Shown: positions 57,133-64,000 of the stretch, piece after piece
Layout: each line of letters opens with the position of its first letter
How positions within the stretch are numbered: position 1 is the first letter of the stretch
Source: Paenibacillus roseus
GTDB lineage: Bacteria; Bacillota; Bacilli; Paenibacillales; Paenibacillaceae
DNA length: 64,000 nucleotides
Assembly (NCBI RefSeq): GCF_016424485.1
Contig: NZ_JAELUP010000003.1
Span: 114,748-178,747 of the forward strand
Direction: 5' to 3'
Made by a program: the position numbers and the translations under genes
The notes under the pieces: generated by a model
What the model saw: the letters and a program-made list of their open reading frames with translations, nothing else
Databases searched by the model: none
What the model was told of the DNA's origin: nothing

Positions 57133-57858
57133 TCAGCCTTCCATCTCCAATGCAAATTCGGAATGATAGATGATCGGCAGGGAAGGCCGAATGGAGAGCA
57201 ACTGCTCATAACTGCTTACGACTTCATCAGCCTGGGACAAATCCTGATTGCCGGAGCCGGGATTCTGGAAGCCGACACATCGCATCCCGGCGCTTTTGGC
57301 AGCTCGTACACCGTTGCGCGAATCCTCAATGATGAGGCAGGAGGCAGGATCTACACCGAGCAAGCCGGCTGCATGAAGGAAAATATCCGGCGCAGGCTTG
57401 CCGTGCGCGACTTCTTCCCCGGTAACGAAGGCGTCAAAGTATGCGCCAAGCCCGGTTTTATCCATAATCAGCTCAATGAGCGCTTTGGGGGATGAAGAAG
57501 CGACGGCAAGCGGAATCCCTTGGGATTTTAGCCAGCTTAACCAGCGCTCTACATTTGGCATAGGCTCCAGTCGTTCAAAGCCGGACATGATTCGCATCAC
57601 GTTGCCTTTATGATAGGATAAGGCTTCCTCCAGTGTGCATCCCAGGGGCTTCTTGTCCAGCACTTGCTGCCACATCGATTCCAGCGTCACGCCTACAAAC
57701 GTGTGATGCTCTTCCTCACTTACGTCTGCTCCGAAATGGGTGAACGAGCTTCGTTCGATTTCAAAATAGATCGGTTCGCTGTCAATCAGAACACCATCCA
57801 TATCGAAAATAATAGCTTTTATTGGAGCAGCTTTCCAATCCTGTTCATTTGCAATCAT
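57133..57858 (-). CDS. HAD-superfamily phosphatase/phosphoglucomutase-like
   Basis: The 241-residue HAD protein has motif I IIFDMDGVLIDSE, motif II in AVASSSPKAL, motif III HGKPAPDIF and motif IV IIEDSRNG. The layout resembles beta-phosphoglucomutase-like phosphatases. ATG 57858 is 8 bases after AAGGAG; ATG 57864 is too close to it. It is the last gene of the MFS-aminotransferase-dehydrogenase-HAD operon, so it may remove a phosphate in the same pathway. Confidence 0.85.
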   Translation of the reverse strand: MIANEQDWKAAPIKAIIFDMDGVLIDSEPIYFEIERSSFTHFGADVSEEEHHTFVGVTLESMWQQVLDKKPLGCTLEEALSYHKGNVMRIMSGFERLEPMPNVERWLSWLKSQGIPLAVASSSPKALIELIMDKTGLGAYFDAFVTGEEVAHGKPAPDIFLHAAGLLGVDPASCLIIEDSRNGVRAAKSAGMRCVGFQNPGSGNQDLSQADEVVSSYEQLLSIRPSLPIIYHSEFALEMEG

Positions 57859-57908
57859 GTTCATCGCTCCTTGACGGTTTGAATTTGCATCGCAGTTCGT
57901 GGGATCAC

Positions 57909-58946
57909 TCAGCTGGACTGAAGAATGACTTTAATCGCTTGGGAAGAGGGATTCAGCGTACGCTCGCCGATATTGCAGCCCAGTGCCTGGAAGGCTTCCT
58001 GATATTGTTCCAACGGGAACGTATGCGTAATGATTTTTTGTGCCGGAACAATATTTTGTTCAATCATGTACAAGGCAGTAGCGAACGTGCCTAGCGAATC
58101 GATGGAGCCGATAATTTTCAGACTGCGGTCGACAATCTCTTTCGGATTAAAGGAGCTAAGTCCGTCTCTCAATCCTACAAGCATCAAATAACCGCCATGC
58201 GCCAAGTTGGAAAGGACTTGTGTGCCAACGACACCTGTCGTATCCACAATAAGATCTACCTGCTGATCTTCTGAAGAAGCAGCTTGCACCGCCGCATCGA
58301 ATGAGCCGTAGGCTTCCCAACGTTCGGGAGCGATGGTCGTCGCCAGAGCTAACCGTTCGCTGGAAATATCTACTAGACTTCCGGTGACGCCTTTGGAGGC
58401 AAGCGCATAGCTGTAGAGAATGCCGATCGGTCCTGCTCCAAGGATAATGGCTCTGAAATTGGGCAGCAGCTTAATCTGGTTGATCCCCGTGAGAATGCAG
58501 CTTAAAGGCTCCGTTAATGTCGCTTCCTCATAGCCGACATGTTCTTTTAGCTTGTACAAGAACCGTTCCTCGGTCATGTAATAGTCGGTGAAGGTTCCGT
58601 CTGCGCTGACACCTGTTTCTGTGACTGCTTTATGGATGCAATGGTTTTGCCTGCCGGTCCGGCACAGGGAGCAATGCCCGCAGTAGTAGGTCGGGTCGAT
58701 GACCACACGGTCACCGGGCTTAAGGGTGCTGACCGCAGGACCGACTTTGACGACTTCACCGGCCGATTCATGGCCGAGAATGATAGAAGATACCGCATGA
58801 TATTTTCCGCTTATAATGCCAAGATCGGTCCCGCATACACCGGTTGCCTTGATACGGACAAGCACCTGGTGGTCCTGGGTTATCTCCGGGACAGGTCTTT
58901 CCTCCAGCGCCACATCCCATGCCGATTTATACACTAAGGCCTGCAT
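57909..58946 (-). CDS. zinc-dependent medium-chain alcohol/polyol dehydrogenase
   Basis: The 345-residue MDR protein has the catalytic zinc residues in TGVCGTD and LGHESAGEVV, the structural-zinc Cys set YCGHCSLCRTGRQNHC, and the NAD-binding LGAGPIG. The family includes sorbitol and 2-deoxy-scyllo-inosamine dehydrogenases. ATG 58946 is 6 bases after AGGAGGGG. In an operon with an aminotransferase and a HAD protein it may oxidise an alcohol to the ketone that the aminotransferase aminates. Confidence 0.82.
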   Translation of the reverse strand: MQALVYKSAWDVALEERPVPEITQDHQVLVRIKATGVCGTDLGIISGKYHAVSSIILGHESAGEVVKVGPAVSTLKPGDRVVIDPTYYCGHCSLCRTGRQNHCIHKAVTETGVSADGTFTDYYMTEERFLYKLKEHVGYEEATLTEPLSCILTGINQIKLLPNFRAIILGAGPIGILYSYALASKGVTGSLVDISSERLALATTIAPERWEAYGSFDAAVQAASSEDQQVDLIVDTTGVVGTQVLSNLAHGGYLMLVGLRDGLSSFNPKEIVDRSLKIIGSIDSLGTFATALYMIEQNIVPAQKIITHTFPLEQYQEAFQALGCNIGERTLNPSSQAIKVILQSS

Positions 58947-58967
58947 AGCCAACCCCTCCTCAATTTT

Positions 58968-60206
58968 TTATCCGACGTTGCGAAGAACAGCTTCCAACCT
59001 GCCTACAATTTCGACGATTTCATCTTCGGTTGCGGTCAGTGAAGGACGTACCTTCACCACATTGCCAAAACCGTAACGGGACCCGCGAAGGATCAAGTGT
59101 TGATCGGAGAAGGCCTGCTCAATAATGGCGTTGGCTTTGGCTACATCAGGAGCGTCGTCGCGATCGACAATTTCAAGGCCCCACATGAGTCCGACGCCCC
59201 GTGCCTCGCCGATGAAACTGTATTTTTCAGCGAGCCCTTCAAGCAAATTTCCTAAAATCTCCCCTTTCCATTTAACCTTGTCCAGAAAGCCAGGTTCAGA
59301 GACGACCTCCATTGTGGCTTTGGCAGCCGTGACCGAGATCAGATTGCTTCCAGAGGTGAAGGAATGCTCATGCTTCTCCAGCACATCCAGCCTGGATTGC
59401 ATAATGACGGCAGCGACCGGAACGCCAATTCCACCCAGGCCCTTGGCCAGTGTAATGATATCCGGCTTGATATCAAACAGCTCGCTGGCATACATATATC
59501 CGGTTCGACCGATTCCGGTCTGAACCTCATCGGCAATGAGAATAATATGATGCTCATCACACAACTTGCGCAGAAGCTGGAAATACCCTTCAGGCGGAAT
59601 GATATTGCCGCCATTGCCAAGAATCGGCTCAATAATCATGCAAGCGACGGAGCCTGAGCTTGCGTATTCAATAGAATCCGAAATGGCTTCAATGCATTGA
59701 AATCCGCAATCGGGTCTGGAAGAATTGAACGGGCATCGATAGCAGTAGGGAGCAGGCACATGCAGAGAATTGGGGGCAGAGGAGTTCGGGAATTTCTTGC
59801 GCCGGAAGGCGTTGCCGGATATGCCGGTTGCAAATTGGGTCTGACCATGATGGGAGAGGAAGAGGCTGATGATGTCGGAAGCCCCGGTGTATTTTTGGGC
59901 AATTTTGGTGGCGCATTCGTTAGCGGTTGATCCGGTAATATCGCGCATCCAGCCGGCATCAATGCCGTTCGGAGCGTACTCGGTCAAGTGGGCAAGCACT
60001 TCATTCACGTAAGGCTCGGTAAACGTGGAGGACATATGAGCAAGATTGCCTACCTGCTCTTGAACTTTCTCTACAACATGCGGGTGATTATAGCCCAGGG
60101 ACAGATTAAAGGTACCTGATACGCCATCAATATACGCTACACCCGAATCGTCAATTAACTGAATTCCTCTTCCATATCTGAATCGCTCTTTCGTTACTGT
60201 TTGCAT
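58968..60206 (-). CDS. class III PLP-dependent aminotransferase
   Basis: The 412-residue fold-type I protein has GTFNLSLGYNHP, STANECATKIA, PYCYRCPFNSSRPDCGFQC, the conserved ADEVQTGIGRTG and the PLP lysine in ITLAKGLGG. The family uses omega-amino acids, amino sugars or cyclitols as substrates. ATG 60206 follows GGAGGGAAG. The preceding MFS gene ends 18 bases upstream, and the dehydrogenase starts 22 bases downstream. Confidence 0.83.
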   Translation of the reverse strand: MQTVTKERFRYGRGIQLIDDSGVAYIDGVSGTFNLSLGYNHPHVVEKVQEQVGNLAHMSSTFTEPYVNEVLAHLTEYAPNGIDAGWMRDITGSTANECATKIAQKYTGASDIISLFLSHHGQTQFATGISGNAFRRKKFPNSSAPNSLHVPAPYCYRCPFNSSRPDCGFQCIEAISDSIEYASSGSVACMIIEPILGNGGNIIPPEGYFQLLRKLCDEHHIILIADEVQTGIGRTGYMYASELFDIKPDIITLAKGLGGIGVPVAAVIMQSRLDVLEKHEHSFTSGSNLISVTAAKATMEVVSEPGFLDKVKWKGEILGNLLEGLAEKYSFIGEARGVGLMWGLEIVDRDDAPDVAKANAIIEQAFSDQHLILRGSRYGFGNVVKVRPSLTATEDEIVEIVGRLEAVLRNVG

Positions 60207-60223
60207 AATCTTCCCTCCAAGTG

Positions 60224-61417
60224 TTAAATGGTGAAGCTGCTGTCTGAACTCTTGCTGCGTACGTTCCATTGATGCGACAGTCCGATTGCCAGAAGCAAGA
60301 CAAAACTGAAGCCTGCCAAAATCCAGATCGCGCTAATTGCAGGCCATCTGGTCATTCCCCAGCCGATGCCATATTGGAGCACGGCTCCCCCAATTCCACC
60401 GGCTGCGATGAGGATGCTTGTTGTTCTTTCGGTCATCCCGGGAATAAGCGAGTTGGCGTAGACAAGAGTAATCGAGAAGAGACCGGACATAAAAATTCCG
60501 ATTGCGAAAATAAGCAGGTAAGTGGCAATTTCATTGGAGATTACAAGCATGGCAATCGTAAAGAAAAGTGTACCGAGCGTACTCCACAGCAAGAAAGGGA
60601 TGTAGCGGATTGATTCCGCGATTTTTCCAACAAACAAACGCCCGATTACCATCGCAACCCACAGCATGGTTACACTTAAAGATGCCAAAGACTCGTTGAC
60701 AGAAGTGGTTTCGATCAGAATGGAAGGAAGGAAATTCATAAGCCCCAGTTCAAGGCCCATATAGACAAAGAAGAATACGACAAAAATGGTCAAAACAATG
60801 ATCTGCTTGCGGTGATAGCGTTTCTTTTCTGCAGGCACATCCGGACTTTCAGCGCTTTGGATACGGAGCAGCCTGGAGCTTTCGGCAGGCATCGTCATCC
60901 AGAGCAGCATGAGTACAAGTGTTATCGCCGAGGTGCTGAAGAACGTAAACTGCCAGACATCAAAACGAATGTACAGGCTGGCTGCGATCGGGATGAGCAG
61001 GGCGCCGACTCCGAAATAGACGTCGAGCTTGGTCATGGCAACGGCTTTTCCCTGTTCAGCGAACTCAATCGTGAATGCTCCAATGGAAGATTCGATCATA
61101 CCGGAGCCAAATCCGATGCATAATGTCATAGCGATCACCCAGGCCCATGCAGGCAAAAAGCCGATTACCGCAGCCGCTGCCGCAATACTGATCAATGCAA
61201 TCAGCAGCATCGTTTTTCTACCGAGCCGAGCAGATATCATCGGAGATACGAGCACGCCAACCAGAAAGCCGATGAATTGCAAAAATAAAAGCGTTCCGCC
61301 ATCGCTGTAATTACGTTCATAATGCTTCAGCAGTGTAGGCAGCAGGGGACCTAATATAACACTGGTAATGCCGATCAGCAGATAGAATCCGCAGCTTAGA
61401 ACAAACAGTCTCCTCAA
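60224..61417 (-). CDS. MFS transporter
   Basis: The 397-residue protein has twelve predicted helices, the loop SARLGRKTMLL (motif A-like) and a mid-protein polar loop with KKRYHRKQ. The start is TTG 61417, 7 bases after AGGAGG; ATGs just upstream are out of frame. As first gene of the operon it may import the substrate of the aminotransferase/dehydrogenase pair or export its product. Confidence 0.82.
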   Translation of the reverse strand: MRRLFVLSCGFYLLIGITSVILGPLLPTLLKHYERNYSDGGTLLFLQFIGFLVGVLVSPMISARLGRKTMLLIALISIAAAAAVIGFLPAWAWVIAMTLCIGFGSGMIESSIGAFTIEFAEQGKAVAMTKLDVYFGVGALLIPIAASLYIRFDVWQFTFFSTSAITLVLMLLWMTMPAESSRLLRIQSAESPDVPAEKKRYHRKQIIVLTIFVVFFFVYMGLELGLMNFLPSILIETTSVNESLASLSVTMLWVAMVIGRLFVGKIAESIRYIPFLLWSTLGTLFFTIAMLVISNEIATYLLIFAIGIFMSGLFSITLVYANSLIPGMTERTTSILIAAGGIGGAVLQYGIGWGMTRWPAISAIWILAGFSFVLLLAIGLSHQWNVRSKSSDSSFTI

Positions 61418-61589
61418 TCATCATCCTCCTCTAATTCTAGTATTATTTCAAAAATATGGATGGAACTATATAATTTATACCATATGGACTTTCAAATAGA
61501 AATAGACTTTGTGTTAACTTTAATCATGTCTATAAAAGTTCTGCAAGCTTGTTATTATTAGGATTTTGGATTGAATTGAGGTTGTCAAG

Positions 61590-61703
61590 ATGGATAAAAA
61601 TAAAGATAAAGAGTTTTCTCTGCTTGGATGTCTAGCAATAATTTTGATTTTGATCCTAACAACTCAACTTTCGCAGAGCCTAAATCGGCTTGAGTTCTTT
61701 TAA
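61590..61703 (+). pseudogene. truncated small membrane protein, disrupted by an insertion sequence
   Basis: The 37-codon frame starts at ATG 61590 with a polar Lys/Asp-rich head followed by a long hydrophobic run (LLGCLAIILILILTTQL). The coding sequence enters the left end of the IS4-like element at 61663 and stops at 61701, so the original gene was probably longer. Function unknown. Confidence 0.45.
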
Positions 61704-62215
61704 GCACAGGCTTTGCAAGCCATAAGATATATGGCTTGCAAAATAGAAAGACACCGCTCCGTTTGGTAAAGTGAAAGTACGACCACTACCCTGTTCCAAC
61801 TCATCCAAGGACAGAAGCTGTCTCTCAAAGAACTATACGCCGTGGCGTCTCCTGTCGCAAGCAAGAAGCGCGGCATTCGCCGCTCCATCCAAGCCAAGCT
61901 TCCTTCGGGCATTCCGGTTCGAGTCGTATTTGTTCGTCATCACTCAAAGAAAACCAGGTGGCTGGTGATTTTGGCGACTAATCTTTCCCTCACCATAGAA
62001 GACATCACCCGGATTTACGCGATCCGCTGGACATCGAAATCTTCTTCAAATGCACCAAATCGTTGCTTCGCCTGCAAAAGGAGTTTCAAGGCCGTTCCTA
62101 TGATTGCTAATCAGGCATACGACCATTGTGTTTTCCCGCTACACGCTGCTGGCGTGGCGGCATCGGCAAAGCACAGACGATCGTTCCTTTGGGGGCTTGT
62201 TTTATTGTAATGCTC
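61663..62215 (+). mobile_element. IS4-like element remnant, left end joined to transposase C-terminal half
   Basis: The left end CTCAACTTTCGCAGAGC (61663-61679) is a 17-bp sequence found inverted at 63057-63073. It is followed by leader sequence, then transposase text lacking the N-terminal half: SKKRGIRRSIQAKLPSGIPV, FVRHHSKKTRWLVILATNLS, LTIEDITRIYAIRW and, after a frameshift near 62035, the DIEIFFK-type segment. This is the C-terminal part of a DDE transposase with an internal deletion and frameshifts. It is not active. Confidence 0.7.
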
Positions 62216-62268
62216 CCGATTGCAAGACACGAATTTCTGAAAAATAAGTTAAGCCCTCCTTCCGGAAC

Positions 62269-62391
62269 TTAGGATGCGATAGGCCTATCATGATGGGCAT
62301 AGAAATGCAGGGGACGCTCCTCATTGTAGAATTGGACATAACGAGTTACCCCTTGGCGCAACGCACGAGGGTTCTCAAATACTTCTAGGAA
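62269..62391 (-). pseudogene. IS3-type transposase C-terminal fragment
   Basis: On the minus strand the frame reads FENPRALRQGVTRYVQFYNE and then ERPLHFYAH before the stop at 62269, the typical end of an IS3-family integrase-core protein. It is fused directly to the interrupted IS4-like transposase upstream (62392 on). Confidence 0.6.
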
Positions 62392-63073
62392 GATATATTT
62401 ATACTAAGCGATCGAAAGAAGCGCGAGCCATTCCTTCTTTCTAGAGCGACGACGGATCGTTTGCCTTGCACGAGATACCGCTTATTGTCGTTCTTCACCA
62501 TACCAATGACATGCAAGCCACGCCCGAGCAAGTCTTGAATGAGCAGGGCATGGGTGAACCAACTGTCCATTAAGACATATTCGGCCACGGTCCCGGAGGA
62601 AAGCGCCCGATCCAGTAGCTCAGGGATCACGCGCGGAGCCGAGAGCAGTGCTTCCTTGCGACGCTTATAACCGCAGGAACGTTTGTCTACTCCACTGTGA
62701 ATGCCGGTCAGTCCGGACTTGGCCGAACTGAGCAAGGCGAAATCCAGCGGAAGAAACGTATGTCCGACCAGCCCAGCGTCAGGAGACGAAATCCCTTATA
62801 ATACGCACCGGTCGCGTGATCCAACCCTGCCTGCCTCAGGTGTTTCAGGACGCTGAGTTCCTGAAAGGCTGGCCCAATTTCAGCAGGGAGTTGATCAAAA
62901 CACGACTTTTTTATCATGGAAGGGACACCTCTTCTGTGGTTTGTGATTGCTCGGTACTTTCACTCTACCAAACGAAGTGGTGTTTTTCTTATTTTTTCAA
63001 GACCATTACTTTATTGTGGTTTAGTCCGCATCAGGACTGGAGCTTAACTGATTTTCGCTCTGCGAAAGTTGAG
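62392..63073 (-). mobile_element. second IS4-like element remnant, N-terminal half
   Basis: This copy lies on the minus strand with its left end at 63073-63057. Its transposase begins near 62917 and runs with a frameshift near 62720 through QLPAEIGPAFQELSVLKHLR, GVDKRSCGYKRRKEALLSAP, EYVLMDSWFTHALL and HVIGMVKNDNKRYLVQGK. It breaks off where the C-terminal half would begin. It is inverted relative to the remnant at 61663-62215. Confidence 0.7.
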
Positions 63074-63289
63074 CTAACTATATAAAGTTATGCAACAAAA
63101 ACTTAAAAAATATTTACATTAAATACATATAATGATATAGTTTCTAACTGAAAGGTTTTGAGTTAAATTATGGAATATATAGATATAGGATGTAAAAGAC
63201 TTCCTCGCTATAGTTCAATGGCTAATGTCTGCTTCATAGAAAAATAGTCAATACTGCTCAGTAAGACGATTGATAGGACGGGATGACTG

Positions 63290-63812
63290 ATGTGGACCAC
63301 AATGAGCAGCAATGACAATATGATTTTAGAAATGTTCAAAGTAGCTTTACAACTAAAAGACCTGTGGGGACTAACGCATATCGAGTTTGACGATCAGGAT
63401 CAAGCTTGGCATGTGTTCATTGACTTTGAACGAGCGACCTTTAATTGTCCATTATGTGGTATTTAATTAAAATAATATAATAATATCACACAATCTCCGG
63501 TAAACTGGGCTCGACCGCAGTCGCATTTTACGCTGCTATTTGAAGCATGGGCCATGCGATTGATGGCCGAAATGTCTGTCAATGCGGCAGCCCGTGAGCT
63601 TAGGGAACATGACACGCGGGCACCGCTACATTACTCTGTTCGTAGATGTCGACCATAAAACGGTGCTTTTTGCCACCGAAGGCAAAGGCATGGATACGCT
63701 GGAGCGTTTCAAATCACACTTAACGGCAAAAGGTGCTGCCGCGCAGCAGATCGAAGACGAAGAGCCTGTAAAATTAATGAAGTGCATCAATGATCAATCA
63801 CAATATAGTTAA
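63290..63812 (+). pseudogene. decayed ISL3-family transposase
   Basis: The N-terminal piece (63290-63466, 58 codons) ends in the zinc-finger beginning FNCPLCG. After a disrupted stretch, pieces of HFTLLFEAWAMRLMAEMSVN and RGHRYITLFVDVDHKTVLFA follow in different frames, the order seen in ISL3 transposases. Stops and frameshifts make it inactive. The surrounding 63.1-63.3 kb is AT-rich with no supported gene. Confidence 0.7.
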
Positions 63813-63883
63813 CCAATGTTTTAAAATACAAATTTCAGAGAAACTATTTAAAACTGGGAGATAAAACTGGGAGATGATTTGAT

Positions 63884-64000
63884 ATGTACGTAAAAAAGAA
63901 AATTATAAGTTCAATCATTCTAATGTTAATAATAGCTTTATTTAATACATCATCCTTGAACTTTACTGTTTTCGCTCAAAATGATAAAAAACCAATATAC
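63884..64000 (+). CDS. secreted protein, start only (cut by window edge)
   Basis: The 39 codons in view encode a Lys-rich start and a hydrophobic signal sequence (IISSIILMLIIALFNTSSL) followed by VFAQNDKKP, where cleavage after FAQ or VFA is likely. The ribosome site GGGAG precedes ATG 63884 by about 10 bases. A 13-base unit (AAAACTGGGAGAT) is tandemly repeated just before it. The function cannot be told from this fragment. Confidence 0.65.
   Translation, partial: MYVKKKIISSIILMLIIALFNTSSLNFTVFAQNDKKPIY

Noticed and set aside
63171..63248. 26-codon ORF containing Cys and Ser, possible peptide precursor
   Set aside because: Weak ribosome site, no modification enzymes nearby and surrounded by decayed IS sequence; chance ORF more likely.
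63848..63875. Tandem 13-bp repeat before the last gene
   Set aside because: Only two units; a local duplication carrying the ribosome site, with no sign of a regulatory role.

Overview
The window looks like a chromosomal segment of a spore-forming Gram-positive of the Paenibacillus type. Supporting signs are strong AGGAGG-type ribosome binding sites, frequent GTG and TTG starts, spore-surface protein families (a BclA-like collagen protein and ENA/DUF3992 proteins), a Bacillales-style NRPS, a CydAB oxidase and cre-like catabolite sites. The genus is inferred from gene style; no search was run. No rRNA, tRNA or CRISPR array was seen.

Layout. (1) 1-2.3 kb: the N-terminal part of an ANT(4')-like nucleotidyltransferase cut by the window edge, a small hypothetical gene, and an ACR3/bile-acid-symporter-type transporter. 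(2) 2.9-17.5 kb: a surface-glycosylation island. It holds a 514-residue Gly-X-Thr collagen-like protein, a plus-strand operon legB-legC-legG-legI-legH, and a converging minus-strand operon ending in ptmE-ptmF-legF-ptmA. Together these encode a complete CMP-legionaminic-acid route of the Campylobacter GDP-sugar type. The minus-strand set also carries a Maf-type nonulosonate transferase, two small helical proteins and two ENA-like proteins, one split by an A9 tract; a third ENA-like gene lies just outside. I read this as a locus for making and glycosylating a spore appendage or exosporium layer. (3) 17.6-39.0 kb: a non-ribosomal peptide cluster with asparagine synthetase, a protein of unknown function, a 62-residue protein, two tandem carbamoyltransferase homologues (the first lacking key residues), a SyrP-like Fe(II)/2-oxoglutarate oxygenase, a 2947-residue NRPS read as Asn-Asn-Ser with no thioesterase, and a pair of ABC exporters. 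I do not recognise the product.

(4) 39.1-46.2 kb: a LacI-family regulator divergent from an operon of a cytoplasmic GH9-type glycosidase, a SIS-domain protein, a cyclase-family protein and an amino-acid permease, with two near-perfect LacI operators between them. (5) 46.2-57.0 kb: housekeeping and small-function genes: YqcI/YcgG, LysE-type exporter, DUF1989, a secreted ThuA-CBM6-CBM6 protein, pdxK, a secreted orphan bracketed by 70-bp direct repeats, cydA-cydB plus an overlapping 31-codon candidate third subunit, azoreductase, an ArsR-family regulator that appears leaderless, and an SRPBCC protein. (6) 57.1-61.4 kb: a four-gene minus-strand operon (MFS transporter, class III aminotransferase, medium-chain dehydrogenase, HAD phosphatase). 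(7) 61.6-64.0 kb: an AT-richer insertion-sequence graveyard with IS4-like, IS3-like and ISL3-like remnants, followed by the start of a secreted protein cut by the window edge.

The two most interesting systems are the glycosylated spore-appendage island, with a Maf transferase apparently not serving flagella, and the orphan Asn-Asn-Ser NRPS cluster with an active/degenerate carbamoyltransferase pair. All functional calls rest on motif recognition from the translated sequence; no database search, alignment program or structure prediction was available.
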